Below are positions 26,064 through 35,600 of a stretch of DNA of 35,795 nt, piece after piece. The first letter of the stretch is position 1. Each line of letters starts with the position of its first letter. A program made the translations under genes and the position numbers. The stretch is from Xenorhabdus yunnanensis (lineage in GTDB: Bacteria; Pseudomonadota; Gammaproteobacteria; Enterobacterales; Enterobacteriaceae), in the NCBI RefSeq assembly GCF_028598805.1, contig NZ_JAQRFI010000047.1, forward strand, positions 1 through 35,795. The letters run 5' to 3'. A model generated the notes under the pieces. It was given only the letters and a program-made list of their open reading frames with translations, made no database searches and had not been told where the DNA came from.

Positions 26064-26848
26064 GGGTCATGTATTTAAGCCGGTGATGCGTGTCAAATAT
26101 AGTAATTACGTTCAATGAATGTACCAATGATCTTATCGTGCAGTTCGGGGGATTTAGAATAACCCAGTGTCTTACGATTGAGTCGCTTAATTCGACTGCG
26201 CAAAGTTAAATTCTCTCGCTCAATACGTTGGGTGAAAATCTTTCCGACAAGGTGCTGGTTTTCGGGTAATAGATTGTAAGCTTTGAAATTATCGGTACAC
26301 CAGAACACAACATTAAACGAGGCGAGCTTCTTGAGCCGTTTTCTGAACGTCTTCTTGCTTCTCGCCCCAAACGCATGAGCAATGATACGCTTCAGACGAG
26401 GCTCCCAGGCATACCACAACCCGCGTTGGCATTTTTTATTTCCGACAAATGACCACATTTCGTCAACTTCACAGATGAGCTGAACTTCGGCCTTATCCAG
26501 CGGGAGTGTCGTTACGCATCGTGGCTGGAGTTTTTTAAAGTGCGGACAACGGCTTTGATGCTGATATGTAGCGCCCGGGCAGTATCACGAATGCCGGCGT
26601 TGTTCATGGCCAGAGCAACAACTTGTTCTTTGATACCCGCTTGGCACGCGCGGTAGGCGTATTCAAGTTGAAAGGTTCGGTTGCAGGAGAAACAGCGATA
26701 GCGTTGGTGACCGGCTTCCCCTTTACCCCATTTTTTTTACGCGTTCAGTTTGCTGACAAAATCGACATTTCACTTCAACCGTCGCCATCTAATTTCTCCG
26801 AAAAATTAGCGATTATACACAACTATCAACGGGTTGGATACGTAACCC
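26064..26848 (-). mobile_element. IS1-family insertion sequence, insA frameshifted
   Basis: An element of about 785 bp bounded by imperfect 24-bp inverted repeats (26064-26087 and 26825-26848, 17 of 24 matching). insA starts at 26788 (MATVEVKCRFCQQTERVKKMG, zinc-finger start), and insB ends at 26093. A run of four C at 26726-26729, where three would keep the frame, breaks insA after about 20 codons. The A6C slippery site of IS1 (26530-26536, minus strand) is intact. No target-site duplication is visible at these ends. Confidence 0.85.
26093..26788 (-). pseudogene. IS1 transposase InsAB'
   Basis: The InsA part (from 26788) carries the zinc-finger CRFCQQTE and, after the extra base, the second frame continues KGEAGHQRYRCFSCNRTFQ and the helix-turn-helix AGIRDTARALHIS. 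Ribosomal slippage on A6C should join it to the InsB catalytic part (DEMWSFVGNKKCQRGLWYAW, WCTDNFKAYNLLP, QRIERENLTLRSRIKRLNRKT, LHDKIIG), which is open from 26458 to 26093. The frameshift at 26726-26729 should prevent a full transposase. The catalytic half itself looks undamaged, so the loss is probably recent. Confidence 0.85.
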
Positions 26849-26884
26849 TTTTTGTGTATAAATATGTTTTTTTTGAATTTTGCA

Positions 26885-26911
26885 TTGATATTATCGCTTC
26901 TCATGTATAAG
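26885..26911 (+). promoter_or_regulatory. Candidate promoter of the dioxygenase-transporter-NRPS unit
   Basis: TTGATA (26885-26890) and TATAAG (26906-26911) with a short 15-bp spacer lie about 50 bp before the dioxygenase start and just outside the IS1 end. The spacing is suboptimal, so this is only a candidate. Confidence 0.3.
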
Positions 26912-26959
26912 GTTCGCCGCCAGAGATGGGCTAATTATTCTTTATAGGGAGGGGGAGAG

Positions 26960-27937
26960 ATGCGCTTTGTTAACACGAGCCGTTTAGAGCCACAAGGAAA
27001 TATTCTCGGTCCGATATGCTTGAGATCAGTTCAAGAAAATAGGAGCGTGTTGGATTTTGTCAGCAGTAACGCTAAGGATTTGCAAACATTGCTCTGGGAG
27101 GAAGGGGCAATTTTGTTGAGAAATTTTGGTTCATCCAGCTCTGGTCATTTCTCGAAGTTGTCCGCAATTTTGTTCGATAGCCCACTTAATTATGTCTATC
27201 GTTCAACACCCAGGCGTTTATTGAGTGAGAATGTGTTTACCGCGACAGATTACCCCAATTCTCTTCATATCGATCAGCACTCAGAAAATGCTTACCAACG
27301 TGATTGGCCAATGGTTTTAGGCTTTTGCTGTATTACCAGCCCCACGACTGGGGGACAAACGCCCATTGCTGATTTGAGCAAGATAACGCAAAGTCTGGGA
27401 GAAGATTTAATCAGCGAATTTGAAGAAAGAAAAGTTCGCTATGTTCGGCATTATCGACCTTTTGTTGATTTGTCATGGCAAACTGTTTTTCAGACAGAAA
27501 ATCCTGAAGACGTGGGGATATTTTGCAAGGAAAATGATATTGAATATCAATGGCTAGATAGCCAAACATTACGTACCTGGCAGGTATGTCAGGGCGTTGC
27601 ATCCCATCCGATACATCATGAAAAGCTGTTCTTTAATCAGTGCCATATGTTTCATATTACTGGTGCAGGGGAACAGTCGGCTAAGGCGCTTGAGCAAGCT
27701 TTTGGGCGTGATAAAGTCCCTCGTCATTCTCTGTTTGGCGATGGTTCTGAAATCCCAATGAAGACGATGAATTTCATTCGAGAAACATTAGCTGCGAATC
27801 GTTATTGTTTTGATTGGCAAGTCGGTGACATTCTGTTGTTGGATAATATGCGTTATACCCACGGTAGAACTCCTTACACAGGAGTGAGAAAGATAGCCGT
27901 CAGTATGATGAAGCCTTACTCATCTATGATTATCTAA
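26960..27937 (+). CDS. TauD/SyrP-type Fe(II)/2-oxoglutarate dioxygenase
   Basis: A 325-residue non-heme iron oxygenase of the TauD/TfdA superfamily, closest in pattern to SyrP-type enzymes of NRPS clusters, which beta-hydroxylate amino acids, often while carrier-bound. The iron ligands are visible: H107 and E109 in HSENAY (equivalent to HNENSY in SyrP relatives) and the distal H301 in THGR; R310, nine residues later, should bind 2-oxoglutarate. The block WPMVLGFCCITSPTTGGQTPIAD is characteristic. The ATG has a very strong GGGAGGGGG site. It opens the plus-strand series that continues with an exporter and an NRPS, so it probably tailors that peptide. Which residue it oxidises is not known. Confidence 0.85.
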   Translation: MRFVNTSRLEPQGNILGPICLRSVQENRSVLDFVSSNAKDLQTLLWEEGAILLRNFGSSSSGHFSKLSAILFDSPLNYVYRSTPRRLLSENVFTATDYPNSLHIDQHSENAYQRDWPMVLGFCCITSPTTGGQTPIADLSKITQSLGEDLISEFEERKVRYVRHYRPFVDLSWQTVFQTENPEDVGIFCKENDIEYQWLDSQTLRTWQVCQGVASHPIHHEKLFFNQCHMFHITGAGEQSAKALEQAFGRDKVPRHSLFGDGSEIPMKTMNFIRETLAANRYCFDWQVGDILLLDNMRYTHGRTPYTGVRKIAVSMMKPYSSMII

Positions 27938-28056
27938 GTTAAGATAATTATTTAATATTCTTTCTTTGGGTGAATCATGATGACTCTTTATTATGAAGAG
28001 AAGAGTATGCGCTATGCTAAAAAAATATTTTTACTAAATACCTGCGCCTTGTTTTA

Positions 28057-29640
28057 ATGGCTTCGGGGTTATCTTTAGTCAGCGCGGCAGCTACTTTGTA
28101 TTTGTTGCATAATATTAATGCTCTTGTCAGTAAGAATTATTCTGTCGAAAGCAATAATATATTCATCAATGGGATGTTGGCTATGCTGGTCCTCTTTGCT
28201 GCCTCAGGGTTGATGCAGTATTTTATGGCTCGTCTCGGAGCCGGGGGCTTATCTGATTTACGACGGATGCTTTCAGGTCAGGTGCTTTTTTTGAGTTATA
28301 TGGAGTTTATAAATAAACGAAAGATAATTTTTAACGCGCTGATGGGGGATATTGCAAGAATAGCGCCGCTGTTTATGCTGGGACCTCAATTTATTTACAA
28401 TGCTATTCTTTTTATTTCTTGCTGTAGCTATCTGGTTTATGTGTCACCATTAATGTTTCTGGTCTTTGCTATCGGATTAGTCCTGCAATTTATAAACTCT
28501 TTTTTCACCTTCAAGTGGACTCGCCACTACTCGGAAAAAATGAGAAGCAGCGAAGATGATATTTACAATAGCTTTTCGGCGATTAGTGACGGAAAAAAGG
28601 AAATGTTGCTGAACGTCGTAAGAAGAGAATCATTCACAAAGCGAACGCTACTACCCAATATCAGTAAAGCTGAGAAATTGACGAACAAAGTCTATTTATA
28701 TTGGGGGATGAATGGCACATGGGGAATGATTATTTTTTATACTTTTTTGTTTTTGGTTGCCTATTTCGGCATGGATATATTTCATTTGACAGATAAAACA
28801 GTAATGAGTTTTGTTGTTGGTTCTTTCTTTATCATTGGTCCTTTTACTTTTCTTATGAACACCGGTTCTCCAGTGATCCTCGGGCTGACAAGTATATATC
28901 GTTTGAAAAGTATGGGGTTGCTTAACCAACGTATTGAAGATTTATCCACTCTCGCTGAAAGTCGTCCCCCTTCAGAGCCGCTCGAGAGGTGCAGTTTAAA
29001 TAATTGGCAGAAAATCAGTCTTGAAAATGTTGTTTATCACTACGTTGATAATAATGAAAAAGAAGTTCGATTAGGGCCTTACCACCTTGAAATAAATCAA
29101 GGGGAAATTGTCTTCATTGTTGGCGGTAATGGCAGCGGGAAAACAACGCTCTTACTGTTGCTCACTTCACTGCTGAAACCTGCATCGGGCCATATTACTA
29201 TTGATGGTGTAGATATCTCAGAAGCCACTGAATCCTATAAAGCTTTATTTGCCGGGGTGTTTAATGAGTCCTATCTGTTTGAGCATGTTATTGATGCTCA
29301 AGGACAGGCCGCATCTGAGAGTTTAGTGAATGATATATTAAATAAACTTGGCCTGAATAATACGATTTACTACCAGAACGGCATGCTTTCTTCACTCGAA
29401 CTGTCAACCGGGCAACGAAATCGAGTGGCACTATTGCAGTCGTATCTCGATGACCGAAGTATTTACTTCTTTGACGAATGGGCTGCTGCTCAAGATCCGG
29501 AATTTAAATGCCATTTCTATAAAAAACTACTCCCTGAACTGAAAGCGAAAGGAAAAACGGTTATCGCTATTAGTCATGACGAGCAATATTTTTGTTGCGC
29601 CGATCGGTTAATAAAGTTGTGTGATGGTAAAGAAGCATAG
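28057..29640 (+). CDS. Cyclic-peptide-export ABC transporter (SyrD/PvdE/YojI type)
   Basis: A fused membrane and ATPase half-transporter of 527 residues that should export the cluster's peptide to the periplasm. Six membrane segments span about 1-285. The ATPase shows Walker A GGNGSGKTT (356-364), an LSTGQ signature (449-453), Walker B IYFFDEW (D473, E474) and the ISHD switch histidine near 508. The ATG at 28057 has no ribosome-binding site and overlaps the stop of a 26-codon upstream frame (TAATG). The family's usual first residues appear in a different frame: ATG at 28014 gives MLKKYF, and after one extra T the transporter frame gives TKYLRLVL. So the start is either coupled to the short frame or carries a one-base lesion in the T5 run at 28028-28032. 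Confidence 0.88.
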   Translation: MASGLSLVSAAATLYLLHNINALVSKNYSVESNNIFINGMLAMLVLFAASGLMQYFMARLGAGGLSDLRRMLSGQVLFLSYMEFINKRKIIFNALMGDIARIAPLFMLGPQFIYNAILFISCCSYLVYVSPLMFLVFAIGLVLQFINSFFTFKWTRHYSEKMRSSEDDIYNSFSAISDGKKEMLLNVVRRESFTKRTLLPNISKAEKLTNKVYLYWGMNGTWGMIIFYTFLFLVAYFGMDIFHLTDKTVMSFVVGSFFIIGPFTFLMNTGSPVILGLTSIYRLKSMGLLNQRIEDLSTLAESRPPSEPLERCSLNNWQKISLENVVYHYVDNNEKEVRLGPYHLEINQGEIVFIVGGNGSGKTTLLLLLTSLLKPASGHITIDGVDISEATESYKALFAGVFNESYLFEHVIDAQGQAASESLVNDILNKLGLNNTIYYQNGMLSSLELSTGQRNRVALLQSYLDDRSIYFFDEWAAAQDPEFKCHFYKKLLPELKAKGKTVIAISHDEQYFCCADRLIKLCDGKEA

Positions 29641-29699
29641 CCTGTAGTTTTCATTAAATGATGAATGTTCACTATTAACATTAACTGGTTGGGATGCTA

Positions 29700-32600
29700 A
29701 TGTCGATTAAATATGCTTGCCATTCTGAAGATTATGGCGTGCAGTCTTTGCCTGCTGTAATTATTGGTGGAACAACCTTAGCAATATATTGTGCACAACA
29801 ATGGTTACGTTCCGGGCAGACCCTATCCGCAGTTGTCAGTGTGGATCATGTATTTAGAGAATGGGCTGAAGAACAAGGGATTTATTGCCTGGATGATGTG
29901 GCCGTGTTAGAACAATATTGCCAGGATCATTCTATTGCGCATCTTTTTTCCATCGTGAATCCACATATTCTTTCGCCTGAGCTTATTGAGAAGGTGAAAG
30001 GAGCCTGCTTTAACTACCATGATAGCCCCTTGCCTCGTTATGCCGGGCAAAACGCGACTGGCTGGGCATTGCTTAATCAAGAACAGGATTATGCCGTGAG
30101 CTGGCATTTACTCGTCGCCGGCGTTGATCGGGGAGATATTGTTGTTCAAATTCCATTGGCCATCGCTGCTGATGAAACGGCATTTAGCCTCAACTTGAAA
30201 TGCTACCAAGCCGCCAGGCAAGGATTTGATCAGCTACTGGCGTCACTAAAGCAACAGACTCTCGTTGCCCTCCCGCAAGCGGTGGCTGAGCGCAGCTTTT
30301 ATGCCGGTTACCGCCGCCCGCCGGGTGGTGGGGTAGTGCGTTGGGATAATACGGCAGCCGAGCTTTCAGCATTAATCAGAGCGTTGGATTACGGTGAATA
30401 TTACGTAGCCTCTTTAGATATCCCTAAAATTTTGCTGGCAGATGGCACCGTATTGCTGGCGACCAAACTCAACGTATTACCCGAACCTAGTGTCCAGACC
30501 GCAGGCACGCTACTGGCAATCGGTAAAAACGAACTGACGATTGCGACCGCAGATTTCGATGTGCGTATCAGTGGATTAAAGCCATTAGAAGCTAATCAAC
30601 CGGCTAGAGCAGAAATTGAGTGTGATTTTTCTCAGTTGCACATTGGGGACATTTTACCTGTCATTACCGATAGCCAGCAGCAGTGCTTAACGGAATGGCA
30701 TGAAAATGCGGCTCGGCATGATGCTTTCTGGTCTCAGCGTTTGCTCAGTTTTAGCCCATTGGCGCTGTCCGCTTGCATGGAGAGCACGGGGAGCTCTGGA
30801 GCGACGACATCCTGGCTGTATACACCCTGGCAATCCTGGCCGACAGCAGATGGAAAAGATACGCTGTTACTGGCTTTTCTTCTGGTACTGAGCCGGATCA
30901 CGGATCGGGTCGATTTGCAGCTAGGTTGGTCGAAAGCCACTTCAGCTTCCCCGCTTACTGGAATAATGAGTGAAAGTGTCCCTTTCCATCTGTGGATGGA
31001 TGAGGAGCGAACCGTCGCTGAAATGCTCACCTTTCTTTCTAAAGAAAAACAGCGAATCAGTACATTACCGGCTTATGCCAAAACCCTGCCTTGGCGTTAT
31101 CCCGAGCTCCGTTCGTTGCAGCCCGCCCCCACAGGGCAATGCTGGCCGATCTTGATTGCAGAAGGAGAGAGCGAGGCGGTTGCCCAGCAACTCACTTTGC
31201 ACCGTAAACCTGACGAGAACAGTTTTCGTTTAGGGTATAACCCAGATAGCCTGAGCGGCGTTCAAATAGAGCGTATTTTGAGTTATTTGGACATGCTGGG
31301 GAGCCAGTTAAGCCAAGATCTTGCACAGCAACGCTGCGTCGACTTAGTGATGCTGCCACCGAGTGAGCAAGATTATCTTATCAATGGACTGAATCCATCC
31401 CTGCACCACCGGCAGTATCAAGGGACTTTGGCCGACAAAATAAGCGACATTGCCCGCGCGGCTCCTGAAACAACCGCCTTGTTTTTCGACAATCTTCAAG
31501 TGAGTTACCAGCATTATGATGAGCAGGCTGCATGCTGGGCCAGCCATCTGTCGACATGTGGGATAAAGTCCGGTGATGTGATTGCTTTTTGTACGAAAAA
31601 AAAACCGGCTCTGTTTTTCGGCATACTGGCGGCCTGGAAATTAGGCGCTATTTATCTTCCTCTCGATTCTGATTATCCCGCAGAGCGCCTGGCGCTTATT
31701 TTGCAGGATGCTTCCCCAACTCTGGTATTGGTTGATGAGAATGGAGAGAAGGTCTTGTCGGGCGTACTGCCAACAGGGCTAATGATGCAGCGCCTTGATA
31801 CTCAACAACCGGGTAAATTCGCCGCCGATGTTCTGATAAGCAGTGACCTAGAACGGTTGCAACAAACGGCGTATATCATCTACACCTCAGGCTCGACAGG
31901 CATACCGAAAGGCGTGCGGGTATCCCATGCTAACTTGTGCAGCTTGATAGATGAACAGGGTTCATTACTTCAGGTAAATAGCCAGAGTCGGGTACTACAA
32001 TTTGCATCTTTGAGCTTTGATGCCAGCATTTGGGAAATGGCAATGGCGTTCGGCTATGGTGGTGCGTTGTACTGCCCTACAGCGCACCAGCGTTTGGACG
32101 AGCGCGCTTTACTGGCGTTCTTCGACACGCACCAGATTACGCACGCAACGCTTCCCCCAGCTTTGCTCAATCAGAGCAAAGAGTTATGCCAGGGCCTGAA
32201 GGGCGTCGTCTTGACGCTGGCGGGTGAGGCTCCGGGCATTGAGTTGTTCCATCAGTTAAGCCAACGTAACACCGTCATTAATGGTTATGGTCCGACGGAA
32301 GGAACCGTCTGTAATGTGGCGTGGCGCTGCCCTGAAAATTATACCGGGGATATTGCCCCCATTGGGCGAGCACTCGGCAACAGCAAACTCTATTTGTTAG
32401 ACGTCCAGCAACGCCTTGTTCCTTTTGGCAGTATTGGCGAACTTTACATTGGTGGAGAAGCGGTCGCACAGGGATACCTTAATCGCAGTGAACTGAATGC
32501 AGAAAGATTTATACCAAACCCTTTTCAGCCTGATTCAGCGCAGTGTCTGTATCGTACGGGGGATCTGGTACGTTATCTGCCTGATGGGGAGCTGTTGTTT

Positions 32601-35600
32601 GTTGGACGACAGGATCATCAAGTTAAAATTAATGGATTCCGTATTGAAACGGGTGATATTGAAGCCGTTATCAAGCAGCAGGGGATCTCCGAATGCACGG
32701 TGATCGTCCGTGATAGCCAGCATCACACTAAGCGCTTAGTCGCTTATTTGGTGGCCGGAGATAACGCCGAGTACGACATTAACGCCCTACGCCAGGCACT
32801 AGAGAAAGTGCTGCCCGCCTTTATGGTACCTGCCGCATTTGTCATCCTGGGCAGCCTACCACTGACAGTAAATGGCAAAATCGATCGTAAGGCCTTGCCT
32901 GAACCCAACCATCAAGCGTTCTCCAGGGAGTTGTATGAAGCTCCTCAGGGCGAGCGTGAGCACGTCATTGCCACACTGTGGGCTGAATTTTTACAGGTTA
33001 AACAGCCTGGCCGGTGGGATAACTTTTTTGCGCTAGGCGGTGATTCATTACTGGCCATGAAATTGATTGGTCGCCTAAGAGAGTTGGGATGGCAGACGGG
33101 TGTTGAGCAATTGTTCCAGTCTCCACAGTTGCATAGGTTTGCCTCTAGCTTGCAGCTTGCTCAGCAGGTCACAGATTCTGCATCGATGATCCCGGAAAAC
33201 ACTTCGCGTATCACGCCTGAAATGTTGCCTTTGCTGCAGATCGATCAGCAGTCTATTGATGCAATTTGCGCCCAATTTGGCGCTGATGTCAGCAATATTC
33301 AGGATATTTATCCACTCTCACCGTTACAAGAAGGACTCTATTTTCACCACGTGATGGCTGAGCGCGGCGATCCTTATCTGTTAGTCACTATTATGGCATT
33401 CCCTGAACGAGAGACGTTGCAACGGTATCTGGCTGCTCTACAACAAGTGATTGAACGGCATGATATTTTGCGTACGGCGTTTATTCATGGACCAGAAATA
33501 GCTCATCCTGTTCAGGTTGTCATGCGTCGTCTCTCGCTCCCTGTCACCTGGCTGGAACTCGACAGCCATGAAGGGGATGTTTACGCCCAACTGCGTGAAC
33601 GCTATGACCCGCGTCATACGTCGTTACCACTGGACAAAGCGCCTTTACTGCAAGTTGTTGCGGTAGAAGATCGGCCAAATGAGCGCTGGCTGCTGTTACA
33701 CCAACTTCATCATCTGGTGGGTGACCATAGTACGCTGGAGATTATTTATCGCGAGTTAAATAGCTTAATGGTTCAGCCGGACATTACCCTTCCGTCCGCT
33801 CTGGCGTTTCGTACCTTGATTGAGCGAACTCGCCAGAATGAAAGTCTGCTACGCCAGCGTGAGTTTTTCTCTAAGCAGCTGGGTGATATTACGGAGCCTT
33901 GCTTGCCTTATGCTCTCAACCCGTTGATGACCCAAGGGGAGAGCATCGAAGAGTTAAAACAGATCATTATGCCTGATTTGAACAATCGCCTACGTCAACA
34001 GGCAAGGCAAAGGAAGGTGAGCCTGGCGAGTATTTTTCATCTGGCATGGGCTCGAGTGCTCTCAGTAATTAGCGGCCAATCGCAAGTGGTATTTGGCAGC
34101 GTATTTTTTGGTCGAGCCTACAGTGAAGGTAATAGTCAGGCGCTCGGCATGTACATTAATACGTTGCCAGCGCGTGTTGACGTTGATGCGCGCGCTGTTG
34201 ATGCCGCGCTACAACATATGCATCAGCAGCTAGCTGAGTTGTTGGCTTACGAGCAAGCGTCGCTGATTACGGCTCAACAGGCCAGTGGAATAGCGCCGCC
34301 TGCCGCGTTATTTGGCGCATTACTCAACTATCGGCATAACTCCAGCACAGCAATTTATACGCAACCGCTGGTAGATTTCCCTGAAGTCTCCTTGATTGAT
34401 TTCAATGAAACCACCAGTTATCCACTGGTCCTTTCAGTTGAAGACTATGGCGATCAAACGGGGCTCACGTTACAGGCTGTTGCCTCACTGAGTGCTGAAC
34501 AAATACTGGCGTATACCCAGCTAACATTAACCTCACTGGTGGAGGCGTTGGAACAAGCACCGCAAACGCCTCTGCAACAACTCCCCGTTTTACCTGCTAC
34601 AGCGCTTCACGCCCTGACTGAACAACGCAACCTGCCGCTGCGGGTAGCGCCTGTCGAGCTCTGTGTGCATCAGCAATTTGAGCAGCAGGCCGCGCTGTAT
34701 CCGCAGGCGATAGCGCTGACTTATGGCGACCAGTCGCTCAGCTACGAGCAGCTAAACCAGCGTGCCAACCAGCTGGCCCATGCACTGATCCAACAAGGCG
34801 TACACGCCGACAGTCCCGTCGCGCTCTGTGCCGTTCCCGGGCTGGAGATGATGGTGGGGTTGCTGGCTATTCTCAAGTCCGGTGCCGCCTATCTGCCGAT
34901 TGACCCGACTTATGCGGTAGAGCGTATTCGCCTGATTCTGGATGATGCTCAGCCAGCTCTGGTGCTGTGTGACGCGACAGGTGAGCGCACCCTGCAACAG
35001 CAGGGGTATCAGGCGCCGTGGTTGCTGCACGACCCAGAGGTGTATGACCTGCAGCCACAGGATAATCCTCAGGGCCGGGCGGCTCCGCAGCATCTGGCCT
35101 ACATAATCTACACCTCAGGCTCCACGGGGACGCCGAAAGGGGTGATGATTGAGCATCGTCAGGTTAGCCGTCTGTTCAGCGCTGTACAGCCTTGGTTTGG
35201 TTTCAGTCAACAGGATGTCTGGTGCCTGTTCCATTCGTTCGCCTTCGACTTCTCGGTATGGGAAATCTGGGGTGCCCTACTGCATGGGGGCCGTCTGGTG
35301 CTGGTGCCGACAGAGCAGACGCGTGATACCGCGGCCTTCTATCAGTTGCTCAGCCGTGAGGGCATCACTGTCCTGAACCAGACCCCCAGCGCTTTCCGCT
35401 CACTGATAGCGGAGCAACGGCAGCGCCCGTTAGCGCTGGCACTGCGTTATGTCATCTTTGGTGGTGAGGCGCTTGATACGGCGCTGCTGTCCGGGTGGTA
35501 TGAGTCGACAGGCGAGTCACAGCCACAGCTGGTCAATATGTACGGGATAACAGAAACCACGGTGCATGTGACTTACCGGCCTTTGACCCGTGAGGACAGC

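Noticed and set aside
30190-35376. Many short frames within the NRPS region on both strands
   Set aside because: One plus-strand frame is open from 29700 to the window end and carries all the domain motifs, so the short frames are shadows.
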